Source: Sulfitobacter undariae (GTDB lineage: Bacteria; Pseudomonadota; Alphaproteobacteria; Rhodobacterales; Rhodobacteraceae). Taken from it: a stretch of 64,000 nt of DNA. Of the stretch, positions 1-7,882 are shown one piece after another; position 1 is the first letter of the stretch, and every line of letters starts with the position of its first letter. Below the pieces are notes generated by a model that did no database searches, was not told the DNA's origin, and saw only the letters and a program-made list of their open reading frames with translations. Location of the stretch: contig NZ_JACIEI010000009.1 of NCBI RefSeq assembly GCF_014196805.1, positions 56,795 to 120,794 of the forward strand, written 5' to 3'. Position numbers and translations under genes: made by a program.

Positions 1-633
1 CGTGTAGAAGTAAACGAGGCCGCCCATAGCTGTGGCGGTGTTGTTTTGCATGACGTTATTAACAACAAATTTGCCAAGAAAGCCGTTGAAAAAGGCGCTG
101 ATGGGCTTGTCGCTGTCGCCGCTGGTGCGGGTGGGCATGCGGGCCAGCAATCGCCTTTTGCCTTGGTACGTGAAATCCGCGAATGGTATGATGGCCCTGT
201 CGCTTTGTCGGGTTCGATCGCCACAGGTGAAAGCCTGCTGGGTGCCCGCGCAATGGGCGCTGATTTTGGCTATGCTGGATCGCCGTTTATTGCCACAGAT
301 GAGGCGAATGCCGATCAAGCCTATAAGGACATGATCGTAGACAGCAGCGCCGAAGACATTGTCTATTCGTCTTTGTTCACAGGCGTTTGGGGAAACTACC
401 TGAAAGGGTCGGTCAAAAATGCGGGTATGGACCCCGACAATCTGCCCACGGCTGACGCGTCTTCAATGAACTTTGGCAGCGATCGTGAAAAGCCCAAAGC
501 ATGGAAAACCATCTGGGGATCTGGCCAAGGCATTGGCGCGATCAAAGCTGTTGGGCCAGCAGGTGCAATTGTTGACCGTATGGCGGATGAATATTTTGCA
601 GCAGGTAAAAAACTGGCTGCGGAGTTCAACTGA
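1..633 (+). CDS. Nitronate monooxygenase family protein (5' end outside window)
   Basis: The frame is open from base 1, so only about the last 210 residues are visible. They match the C-terminal half of nitronate monooxygenases (2-nitropropane dioxygenase family), FMN-dependent barrel enzymes that oxidise alkyl nitronates. Visible hallmarks are the glycine-rich FMN-phosphate segment AGAGGHAGQQS (visible residues 41-51) and SGSIATGESLLGARAMGAD further on, typical of the family's second phosphate-binding loop. An internal TTG at 46 is not the true start because conserved barrel sequence precedes it. The next gene starts one base after this stop, so the two are probably co-translated. The physiological substrate is unknown; in this setting it may be an unsaturated or nitro acid handled by the downstream CoA enzymes, which is inference. 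Confidence 0.85.
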   Translation, partial: RVEVNEAAHSCGGVVLHDVINNKFAKKAVEKGADGLVAVAAGAGGHAGQQSPFALVREIREWYDGPVALSGSIATGESLLGARAMGADFGYAGSPFIATDEANADQAYKDMIVDSSAEDIVYSSLFTGVWGNYLKGSVKNAGMDPDNLPTADASSMNFGSDREKPKAWKTIWGSGQGIGAIKAVGPAGAIVDRMADEYFAAGKKLAAEFN

Positions 634-634
634 A

Positions 635-1285
635 TTGGCCGAGCTTTTAATCATACGACATGGTCAAGCGTCCTTTGGGGCGGAAAACTATGATGTCTTG
701 TCAGACCTAGGCCGTGCGCAGGCGCGCGCGGCCGGGGAATGGTTGCGCAATATGGGATGGGTGCCAGACCGTGTGATCACAGGCGCGCTCAACCGCCAAA
801 TTGATACTGCAAGCGAGATGGGATTTGACCCTGAACGCGAAGAACACGCAGGCTGGGATGAATATGATTTCGGTAGCCTTTTGCTGTCGCGCTTTGAAGG
901 GAAAATGCCTGATTTGCACTCAGGTGATCGCAAGCTTCATTTCAGAACCCTGCGCGAAACCGTGTTTCAGTGGCAGCGGGACGAGATCGAAAACCCCTAT
1001 GAAACATGGGCGGCATTTGTGGCCCGTGTAGAGGCGGCGCGCGCCGCAGCCGTGGATACCAAAGCCAAACGGGTGCTGGTCGTTAGCTCTGGTGGTGTGA
1101 TCGGGCAGGTTGCCGCCGCATCTTTGCAAGCGCCTGCTGAACACATGATGAACCTCAATTTACAAATCAAAAATGCGGCTATGACGCGGTTTATGTTTTC
1201 GGGTAGCATGTTCTCTTTGAACGAGTTCAATGCAACGCCGCAATATGCCACGCCAGACGGCTTCAAGTTGATGAGCTACAGTTAG
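635..1285 (+). CDS. Histidine phosphatase superfamily protein, atypical second catalytic position
   Basis: 216 residues from a TTG start at 635, chosen because GGAG lies ten bases upstream (621-624) and the product then begins directly with the family's first strand and the RHG motif (residues 8-10). The superfamily (phosphoglycerate mutase-like) transfers phosphate through the His of RHG, with a second His near the C terminus, usually in a V-S-H-G-G context. Here that stretch reads VLVVSSGGVIGQ (Ser152 in place of His), so catalysis may be altered or lost; from memory a TSGG/SSGG variant recurs in homologues beside phosphotransferase genes. The gene sits between the nitronate monooxygenase and the ACAD10/11-type kinase. 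A role in removing or sensing phosphorylated intermediates is possible but inferred. Function otherwise unknown. Confidence 0.8.
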   Translation: MAELLIIRHGQASFGAENYDVLSDLGRAQARAAGEWLRNMGWVPDRVITGALNRQIDTASEMGFDPEREEHAGWDEYDFGSLLLSRFEGKMPDLHSGDRKLHFRTLRETVFQWQRDEIENPYETWAAFVARVEAARAAAVDTKAKRVLVVSSGGVIGQVAAASLQAPAEHMMNLNLQIKNAAMTRFMFSGSMFSLNEFNATPQYATPDGFKLMSYS

Positions 1286-1295
1286 GAATAAACCG

Positions 1296-2324
1296 ATGAC
1301 CGATACACAAACACTCGATGAAGCGGCGGTATCCGCCTATCTGTCCGAAAATTTGGCTGGCTTTGAGGGACCGATGGAAGTCACCAAGTTCCAAGGTGGC
1401 CAATCGAACCCGACATTTATGCTCAAGACGCCTGCCCATTCCTATGTGCTGCGTCGCAAGCCGCCGGGTGTTTTGTTGAAGTCCGCCCATGCTGTTGACC
1501 GCGAATTTCGCGTGCAAAAGGCGCTGCAAGGAACGGATGTTCCCGTTTCCAAAATGCATCTGCTGTGTGAAGACGACAGTGTCATCGGTTCGATGTTTTA
1601 CATCATGGATCATGTGAAGGGCCGCAATTTCAATGAACCTGCGATGCCTGATCTGAGCAATGAGGATCGCGGTAAAATCACGTCCGAGATGAACCGCGTG
1701 TTGGCCGCGCTGCACTCCGTGGATGTCGATGCCGTCGGGTTGAGCGATTATGGCCCAGAGGGTAATTATTTTGAGCGTCAGGTTGGTCGTTGGTCCAAGC
1801 AGTACCGTGCCTCCGAGACACAGAACATTTCGGCGATGGATCAATTGATGGATGCGCTGGTGGCTGAACGGCCCGAAGATGACGGGCAGCGTACCTTGGT
1901 GCATGGGGATTACCGGATCGATAACATGATCTTTGATGCGACCTCTACTGATTGTCGTGCCATCCTCGATTGGGAGCTCTCAACCATTGGTCATCCATTT
2001 GCTGATTTGGCTGCGGTGATCATGCAGTGGCAATTGCCATCGGGCAGTGAAGGCCGCGGGATGGGCGGCTTGGACCGTGCAGCATTGGGTCTGCCAAGCG
2101 ACGAAGAATTCATCGCCGCATATTGTGAACGCCGTGGCCTGAACGGCATCGACAATTTCGGCTATTACCTTGGCTTTACGTTCTTCCGCATGGCCGCGAT
2201 CATTCAAGGTGTGCTAAAGCGCGCGCTGGATGGGAACGCATCTAATCCCGAACGTGCAATGAAAGTGGGTGCCTTCGTGCCTGTTTTTGCACAACACGGC
2301 CTTGATGCGCTAAAGCGGGGATGA
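1296..2324 (+). CDS. APH-fold phosphotransferase, ACAD10/11 kinase-domain type (LvaA-like)
   Basis: 342 residues with the aminoglycoside/choline-kinase fold. It has a glycine-rich N-lobe (FQGGQSNPTF), the catalytic HGDYRIDN loop near residue 203, and a following DWE as metal-binding DFG equivalent. The pattern is that of the N-terminal kinase domain of ACAD10/ACAD11 and of bacterial LvaA, which phosphorylates 4-hydroxyacyl-CoA in levulinate catabolism. A matching ACAD11-type dehydrogenase is encoded at 14588-15895, supporting a shared pathway. The stop codon overlaps the start of the IclR regulator (ATGA), indicating coupling. The family assignment is firm. The 4-hydroxyacyl-CoA substrate is inferred from homologues, and other short hydroxyacyl-CoA substrates are possible. 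Confidence 0.85.
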   Translation: MTDTQTLDEAAVSAYLSENLAGFEGPMEVTKFQGGQSNPTFMLKTPAHSYVLRRKPPGVLLKSAHAVDREFRVQKALQGTDVPVSKMHLLCEDDSVIGSMFYIMDHVKGRNFNEPAMPDLSNEDRGKITSEMNRVLAALHSVDVDAVGLSDYGPEGNYFERQVGRWSKQYRASETQNISAMDQLMDALVAERPEDDGQRTLVHGDYRIDNMIFDATSTDCRAILDWELSTIGHPFADLAAVIMQWQLPSGSEGRGMGGLDRAALGLPSDEEFIAAYCERRGLNGIDNFGYYLGFTFFRMAAIIQGVLKRALDGNASNPERAMKVGAFVPVFAQHGLDALKRG

Positions 2325-3121
2325 GTATGGAGCCGGTTGACGTAACGCAGGAAGAAAGCAAAGACCGTAACTTTGTTACTGCGCTTGCGCGCGGTCTGGA
2401 AATATTGCGATGTTTTCGCAGTGGTGACCTGACACTGACGAATAGTGACTTTTCAGAACGTACCGGCTTGCCAAAAGCCACCATTTCGCGGCTCACTTAT
2501 ACGTTGTGCGAATTGGATTATCTGGTGGCCGATAGCCGCGTGGGGACGTACCGTCTCAGCGCAGGTGTGCTGCGCCTCGGATTTAGCCGCCTTGCAGCAA
2601 TGGATATCAGGGATCGTGCGAAAAACGAGATGCATGCGTTGCGTGTCGAAGGCCCCAACCCTTTTGTGACGGTCGCTTTGGGTGAGCAGCATAGAACAGA
2701 TGTTATCTATCTTGCGACGGACGCCTCAACCGAACAAGTGACTCTGGCTGTGCGTGTCGGGACAAGGCTGCCGTTATTTGGCTCTGCGATTGGCAAAGCA
2801 ATCATTGCGGTCACACCCGAAGAACGTGTCGAACAGATTTTCGGCTTTGCCCGCCTTGAAGGAGACGAGGTCGAACAGGCTGCACGGGCGACCTATAAGC
2901 TGGCCTTGGAGGAGTACCGTGCAAACGGGTATTGCACGGGATATGGGAACTGGCGATCTGACGTATGCGGCATCGCAACGCCTGTTCATTCCCTCAGTGA
3001 TGGCCGAATTTACGGGCTGAATGTGGGTGGCCCATCTTACCGCGTGAAGCCAAAACAGCTCGAGTCTGTCTATGCCGAAAGGCTGCTTAAAATGGCAGAA
3101 GGATTAAGCCTTCAAAAGTAA
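2321..3121 (+). CDS. IclR family transcriptional regulator
   Basis: 266 residues. An N-terminal winged helix-turn-helix (recognition region SERTGLPKATISRLTYTL, about residues 47-64) is followed by the IclR effector-binding domain, with the usual RVGTRLPLFGSAIGKA segment near residue 147. Such regulators bind palindromic operators and respond to small acids or aromatic catabolites. The start overlaps the upstream stop (ATGA), so the regulator is co-expressed with the kinase gene. A second ATG at 2327 is an equally possible start. Two perfect palindromes in the gap before livK are natural operator candidates, so it probably controls the downstream transporter operon and perhaps itself. The effector is unknown. 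Confidence 0.9.
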   Translation: MSMEPVDVTQEESKDRNFVTALARGLEILRCFRSGDLTLTNSDFSERTGLPKATISRLTYTLCELDYLVADSRVGTYRLSAGVLRLGFSRLAAMDIRDRAKNEMHALRVEGPNPFVTVALGEQHRTDVIYLATDASTEQVTLAVRVGTRLPLFGSAIGKAIIAVTPEERVEQIFGFARLEGDEVEQAARATYKLALEEYRANGYCTGYGNWRSDVCGIATPVHSLSDGRIYGLNVGGPSYRVKPKQLESVYAERLLKMAEGLSLQK

Positions 3122-3142
3122 ATCTACTAGGTTTCAGAATCA

Positions 3143-3177
3143 AAACTCGGGCGCTTGCTCATTGCGGCCCCGAGTTT
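3143..3177 (+). terminator. Hairpin terminator after the IclR gene
   Basis: AAACTCGGG (3143-3151) pairs perfectly with CCCGAGTTT (3169-3177) around a 17-base loop that can add CGC/GCG pairs. It begins 21 bases after the IclR stop. The right arm ends in TTT but no long T run follows, so termination may be partial. Confidence 0.6.
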
Positions 3178-3222
3178 CGCACTGCGGAATTTTAGCCATT
3201 TTGGCGCAGTGTGAAGCTTTGG

Positions 3223-3240
3223 TAAAAATACGTATTTTTA
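3223..3240. promoter_or_regulatory. 18-bp perfect AT-rich palindrome, possible operator
   Basis: TAAAAATACGTATTTTTA is fully self-complementary. It lies between the IclR terminator and the livK promoter region. It may be a regulator site; no protein is assigned to it. Confidence 0.4.
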
Positions 3241-3289
3241 ATAGATTATGTTGATTGCCTTTCAACGTGACTCACGCAAATCCTCCAAC

Positions 3290-3358
3290 CCTTTTGACAT
3301 CAGTAGGCTCTGAATTTCCGAAACATGTTTCGGCGTATTAGTATGATATATCAAAAGG
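3290..3358. promoter_or_regulatory. Nested inverted repeat with 16-bp palindrome, candidate IclR operator
   Basis: CCGAAACATGTTTCGG at 3318-3333 is a perfect 16-bp palindrome containing GAAAC-AT-GTTTC, similar in style to operators of IclR-family proteins such as KdgR. It sits almost exactly at the centre of outer arms CCTTTTGA (3290-3297) and TCAAAAGG (3351-3358). A smaller palindrome TGATATATCA lies at 3344-3353. The stretch is about 200 bases upstream of livK and next to the gene for an IclR protein. The rest of the 431-base gap (3122-3552) shows no ORF and no confident -35/-10 pair. Confidence 0.5.
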
Positions 3359-3552
3359 TTGTATGTATATTACGCAATTAAGAACCGCTAGTTATTGAAG
3401 GTTTTCGAGACGCTACCTGATGTTTCTTTCAGAAAACAGGCATCAAAATTGACGTGAGTGCTTGACTTAAACTGGTAGTATGCAACTCTGTTGATATGGC
3501 CCAATAAAAATGATCGCCAAATAGCGGCGGGCCGTCCTAGGGAGGAATACAA

Positions 3553-4797
3553 ATGAAGAAATTTACCAAGCTCGGTGCGGTCTCCGCATTGTCATTGATT
3601 ATCGGTGCAAGCAGTGCTTTTGCCGAGACAATCAAAGTTGCCTTTATTGATCCACTGTCCGGTCCATTCGCCAGCACCGGCGCAAACGGTCTAAAGCAGT
3701 TTGAATTTGCGGCTGACTATATGGTCAACGACAAAGGCGGATTGCTGGATGGTGCTGAAATCGAAATTATTGCGTTCGACAACAAGACCAGCCCGAAAGA
3801 ATCTCTGATCCAGCTTCAGGTCGCGATTGACCAGGGCGCCCGTTATGTCACACAGGGTAATGGCTCTGCTGTAGCGCTGGCGCTGACCGAAGCGATTGAC
3901 AAGCACAACCGCCGCAACCCCGACAGCCGCGTTTTGTTCTTGAACTACGCCGCGGTGGATCCTGCGCTGACAAACGAGCAGTGCAACTTCTGGCATTTCC
4001 GCTTTGATGCCAACTCGGACATGAAGATGGATGCGCTGACAGACGTCATTGCTGCAAACGAAGACGTCAAAAAAGTATATATCATCGGGCAGGATTACTC
4101 ATTCGGCAAAGCTGTTTCGGATGCCGCAAATTCAATGCTGAAAGCAAAGCGGCCTGATATTGAAGTTGTTGGCGACGAACTGCACCCAATTGGCAAAGTA
4201 AAAGACTTTACGCCTTATTCGCGTAAAATTATCGCTTCTGGCGCGGATGCTGTGATCTCAGGTAACTGGGGCGCAGATATGTTGGGTCTTGGTAAGTCTG
4301 TCATCGAGAACGGCTTCACGGGTCCGATTTATACCTACTATGCTGCAGGCTCTGGTATGACCGCTGCATTCGGGGAAACGGGTAAAGGTATCATTCGCCT
4401 TGTCAGTGAAGGGGTGGTTAATCCGTCACCAAGCCCTGAAGCCACAGCCTATTATGATGCTTTTTTGGCGAAATACCCTGATGCCAACATCGACCAGACC
4501 CGTATTTCTAACACAATCGGTATGCTTGCAGCAGCAATTACCGAAGCGGGTACAGCAGATGATGTTGTTGCTGTAGCAGGCGCTCTTGAAAACATGGAGT
4601 ACGATAGCATCTGGGGTAGCAAACTTGTTATGCGCCCGGATGACCACCAGCTGATCCAGAATATCAACGTATCTGCGCATACAAATGAGGGTGTTAAATA
4701 TACATTTGATAGCTCTGATTACGGTGTCGTAAAAGAATCTACGGTTGAGATGGCATCTGCGGATATCGCTACAAGCTGTAAGATGAAGCGCCCTTAA
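3553..4797 (+). CDS. livK: Branched-chain amino acid-type ABC transporter substrate-binding protein
   Basis: 414 residues. Residues 1-24 form a Sec signal peptide ending SSAFA before Glu25. The mature part is a type I periplasmic binding protein of the Peripla_BP_6/LivK group, beginning IKVAFIDPLSGPFASTG, the usual first strand and ligand loop. A good ribosome site (GGGAGG) precedes the ATG. It heads an operon with two permeases and two ATPases. Homologues bind branched-chain amino acids, amides, urea or aromatic and aliphatic acids. The downstream hydrolase, acetoacetyl-CoA synthetase and thioesterase genes argue for an organic acid or ester here rather than leucine. The gene symbol reflects family only. 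A hairpin follows the stop. Confidence 0.88.
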   Translation: MKKFTKLGAVSALSLIIGASSAFAETIKVAFIDPLSGPFASTGANGLKQFEFAADYMVNDKGGLLDGAEIEIIAFDNKTSPKESLIQLQVAIDQGARYVTQGNGSAVALALTEAIDKHNRRNPDSRVLFLNYAAVDPALTNEQCNFWHFRFDANSDMKMDALTDVIAANEDVKKVYIIGQDYSFGKAVSDAANSMLKAKRPDIEVVGDELHPIGKVKDFTPYSRKIIASGADAVISGNWGADMLGLGKSVIENGFTGPIYTYYAAGSGMTAAFGETGKGIIRLVSEGVVNPSPSPEATAYYDAFLAKYPDANIDQTRISNTIGMLAAAITEAGTADDVVAVAGALENMEYDSIWGSKLVMRPDDHQLIQNINVSAHTNEGVKYTFDSSDYGVVKESTVEMASADIATSCKMKRP

Positions 4798-4809
4798 GCG
4801 CGACGTCAC

Positions 4810-4840
4810 TGGCCTATTCGCAACCTATGCGGATGGGCCA
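4810..4840 (+). terminator. Intra-operon hairpin between livK and livH
   Basis: TGGCCTATTCGC (4810-4821) pairs over all 12 positions, two of them G-U, with GCGGATGGGCCA (4829-4840) around a 7-base loop. It begins 12 bases after the livK stop and has no T run directly after it. It is more likely a 3'-end stabiliser or partial attenuator for the binding-protein mRNA than a full terminator. Confidence 0.55.
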
Positions 4841-4875
4841 CTTTACCTGTAACATTTTTCTACCGGAGGGGCCTA

Positions 4876-5832
4876 ATGGACCTCATTCTCGTCAATTTAA
4901 TCGACGGGCTGGTTACTGGACTGCTATTGTTTATGCTGTCCGCCGGTCTAACACTCATTTTCTCGATGATGGGAGTCCTTAACTTTGCCCACGCCAGCTT
5001 TTACATGTTGGGTGCATACTTTGCCTATCAGATCAGTATCGCACTTGGCTTTTGGATGGGCCTACTGATTGCACCACTCATTGTGGGCGTGCTGGGGGCA
5101 GGGGTCGAACGATACGGTTTGCGCCGCGTACACCAATACGGCCACGTGCCCGAATTGATCTTTACCTTCGGTCTTGCCCTGTTGATCGAAGAAATGGTTC
5201 AGTTCGTCTGGGGTAAGAACCAGATGCCATATTCAGTTCCGGAAATCCTCAATTTCTCTGCTTTTGCAATCTCTGGGAATTCCATTCCAGCTTATAAAAT
5301 TTTCATGATCTTCATCTCAATCAGTATCTTTATCGGCCTGCTTTATGTGCTGACCAAGACACGTGTCGGTATGATCATTCAGGCGGCGCTAAGCTATCCG
5401 CGCACAGTTGAGGCCTTGGGCCATAACGTCCCATTGATCTTTATGGGTGTGTTTGGTGTTGGCACGGCGTTGGCTGGTGTTGCAGGTGTGATTGCGGGTC
5501 CGGTGTTGGGCACCTTCCCGGGGATGGCTTTTGTGCTGGGGTCGATTGTGTTTGTGACCATCGTTATCGGTGGGCTTGGCTCACTCTGGGGCGCGCTGTT
5601 TGCCTCGCTGTTGATTGGTTGGATCACGACATTCGCCAAAGCCTACAACGTAAAGATGGAAAGCATCCTAAACGCGATTGGTTTTACTACGCCGGAAAAC
5701 ATGGATGAAAGCATGCTGCGGGATCTATGGAGCCTGACCAGCCCCCAAATCGCCGACATTCTCCCCTATATCCTGATGGTGTTGATCCTGATCTTCCGCC
5801 CCGCAGGTCTGTTCGGAAAGCGCACGCAATGA
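4876..5832 (+). CDS. livH: Branched-chain amino acid-type ABC permease (LivH)
   Basis: 318 residues, very hydrophobic, with about eight membrane segments. It shows the LivH-type opening (LVNLIDGLVTGLLLFMLSAG) and the conserved cytoplasmic loop ...GMIIQAALSYPRTVEALGHN that contacts the ATPases. A strong ribosome site (GGAGGGG) lies four bases before the ATG. It forms the inner-membrane channel with the next gene product, which overlaps its stop. The Liv-family assignment is firm; the transported solute is unknown. Confidence 0.88.
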   Translation: MDLILVNLIDGLVTGLLLFMLSAGLTLIFSMMGVLNFAHASFYMLGAYFAYQISIALGFWMGLLIAPLIVGVLGAGVERYGLRRVHQYGHVPELIFTFGLALLIEEMVQFVWGKNQMPYSVPEILNFSAFAISGNSIPAYKIFMIFISISIFIGLLYVLTKTRVGMIIQAALSYPRTVEALGHNVPLIFMGVFGVGTALAGVAGVIAGPVLGTFPGMAFVLGSIVFVTIVIGGLGSLWGALFASLLIGWITTFAKAYNVKMESILNAIGFTTPENMDESMLRDLWSLTSPQIADILPYILMVLILIFRPAGLFGKRTQ

Positions 5833-7124
5833 ACGATCAAATCACAACAGACCCGTCAAAACCTGCGCAGCGTATGCGGGCAGGTTCATTGACACTGACG
5901 CTGGCCCCGTGGATTATTTCCGCAGTGTTTCTAGCAATCTTACCGCAGATATTTACCAATAACTCGACGCTGACGATCATGAACCAAATGTCGATCACAA
6001 TCGTCTTTGCGCTGGCCTATAATATGCTGTTGGGGCAGGGGGGCATGCTGTCCTTTGGTCATGCTGTTTATGCAGGTGTAGGCGGCTTTGCCGCGATGCA
6101 TATCATGAACATGTCAGATTTCTTCGCTAGCATCCCACTAGTTGTTTTGCCCGTATTTGCAGGGCTATTCGGCATGGGCCTTGCGATGATTGTCGGCTCT
6201 TTTTCAACGCGTGGGGCAGGAACTGTCTTTGCAATGATCTCTTTAGGGGTTGGCGAATTGATCGCTGCCTGTTCCGTGATTATTGTGGCGTTTTTTGGGG
6301 GCGAAGGCGGGGTGTCGGGTGACCGCACATATGCGCAGCCTTTCTTTGGCGTCGAATTCTTGCAGCAAATCGAAGTCTATTACCTGACAGCCGCTTGGGT
6401 GATCATCTCGGCCGCACTGATGTATCTCTGGAGCCGCACACCCGTTGGCCGTATGGCGAACGCTGTGCGCGACAACCCCGAGCGTGCCGAGTTCCTTGGT
6501 TATTCCGCACGTTGGGTTCGCTTCTATAGCTTTGTCGCGTCTGGGTTTTTCGCAGGTGTTTCAGGGGGGTTGTTTGCGATCAACTATGAGATCCTGACAG
6601 AAGAGAACCTGAACACAGCCTCATCCGGTGTGATCTTGCTGGTGACGTTCCTTGGTGGTGTCGGTTACTTCTTTGGTCCGATCATTGGCGCCATTGTATT
6701 CACCCTTTTGCAAACCGTGCTCAGCCTTTCTACCGAACTCTGGGCAATTTACGCAGGGTCGCTGTTCCTTGCCACAGTGATGTTCTTTCCGGGTGGTTTT
6801 GCGGGATTGATTATGATGCATGTAGCGCCGTTCAAACTGGGCAAGCTACGATTACTGATAATGCCTTACATAAAAACCCTGATACCTGCCGCGATCGGTA
6901 TATTGGGGCTGGCCGCATTGGTAGAGATGACATTCCATGTCCGCCATGCCGCTGCGGGCGACAATGAAATGACACTCTTCTGGACCACCTTTGACAGTCA
7001 CAGCTTGATTGCATGGGCCATCGCGGGCGCGGTCACTTTGATCGGGCTTGGGATTGCACGCGTAACCGCGCCGTCGCTGAAAGAAGCATGGGATGAAGCC
7101 AACACAGCAGGAGGCGCATCATGA
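5829..7124 (+). CDS. livM: Branched-chain amino acid-type ABC permease (LivM), C-terminally extended
   Basis: 431 residues from ATG 5829, which overlaps the livH stop (ATGA); a longer frame from 5727 would intrude into livH. The core (to about residue 330) is a typical LivM permease with the loop NAVRDNPERAEFLGYSA. After it come roughly 95 extra residues with two more hydrophobic stretches (around IMPYIKTLIPAAIGILGLAA and LIAWAIAGAVTLIGLGIA) and an acidic tail. Usual LivM proteins end shortly after the core, so the extension is an oddity of this subgroup. It pairs with LivH and overlaps livG by four bases. Confidence 0.88.
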   Translation: MNDQITTDPSKPAQRMRAGSLTLTLAPWIISAVFLAILPQIFTNNSTLTIMNQMSITIVFALAYNMLLGQGGMLSFGHAVYAGVGGFAAMHIMNMSDFFASIPLVVLPVFAGLFGMGLAMIVGSFSTRGAGTVFAMISLGVGELIAACSVIIVAFFGGEGGVSGDRTYAQPFFGVEFLQQIEVYYLTAAWVIISAALMYLWSRTPVGRMANAVRDNPERAEFLGYSARWVRFYSFVASGFFAGVSGGLFAINYEILTEENLNTASSGVILLVTFLGGVGYFFGPIIGAIVFTLLQTVLSLSTELWAIYAGSLFLATVMFFPGGFAGLIMMHVAPFKLGKLRLLIMPYIKTLIPAAIGILGLAALVEMTFHVRHAAAGDNEMTLFWTTFDSHSLIAWAIAGAVTLIGLGIARVTAPSLKEAWDEANTAGGAS

Positions 7125-7882
7125 GCACGCCCGCCCTTGAACTCAGTGGCCTGAAGAAAAGCTTCGGTAAGGCCGAAATCATCCGCGGCATTGATCTGTC
7201 TATCGGCAAAGCCGAGCGGCACGCGATCATCGGCCCAAACGGTGCTGGTAAATCAACGTTGTTCAACCTGATTACCGCACGTTTTGCACCTACCGCAGGC
7301 ACGGTCAAACTCCATGGCGAAAACCTTGCGGGATTGGAACCCTACCAGATTAACCGCAAAGGCTTGAGCCGTTCGTTCCAGATCACCAACATTTTTCCAA
7401 AGATGTCGGTGTTCGAAAACGTCCGTTGTGCATTGCTTTGGTCACAAGGCTATAAATACAGTTTTTGGAACTTGGTAAGCCGCAGCCGTCTATTGACGGA
7501 AGGCGCTGATGCGATCCTTGAGCAGATCAACCTGCTAGAGCGTCGCGACCTACCCGCCGGAACGCTGAGCTATGCCGAGCAACGCGCGCTGGAAATCGGG
7601 ATCACTATTGCGGGCGGGGCTGACGTTATCATGCTCGACGAGCCAACAGCGGGGATGTCCAACACTGAAACAGACTATATCACCGATCTGATCCTGAAAG
7701 TCACAGCAGGCAAAACGTTGATCATGGTCGAGCATGACATGGGCGTTGTCTTTGGTCTCGCCGACCGGATCAGTGTGCTGGTCTACGGCGAGATCATCGC
7801 CACAGGCGCGCCTGCCGATGTGCGCGCCGATCCGAAAGTTCAAGAAGCCTATCTGGGCGCTGCATTGGAGGCAGAACATTGA
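7121..7882 (+). CDS. livG: Branched-chain amino acid-type ABC ATPase (LivG)
   Basis: 253 residues. Walker A GPNGAGKST (about residues 38-46), Walker B VIMLDEPTAGMS and switch histidine MVEHD are all present. The signature motif reads LSYAEQR where most LivG proteins have LSYGEQR or LSYGQQR and canonical ABC proteins LSGGQ. Its Walker site should pair with the intact LSGGEQ of LivF to make a competent ATP site. The gene overlaps livM and livF by four bases each. It energises the importer at the inner face of the membrane. Confidence 0.9.
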   Translation: MSTPALELSGLKKSFGKAEIIRGIDLSIGKAERHAIIGPNGAGKSTLFNLITARFAPTAGTVKLHGENLAGLEPYQINRKGLSRSFQITNIFPKMSVFENVRCALLWSQGYKYSFWNLVSRSRLLTEGADAILEQINLLERRDLPAGTLSYAEQRALEIGITIAGGADVIMLDEPTAGMSNTETDYITDLILKVTAGKTLIMVEHDMGVVFGLADRISVLVYGEIIATGAPADVRADPKVQEAYLGAALEAEH

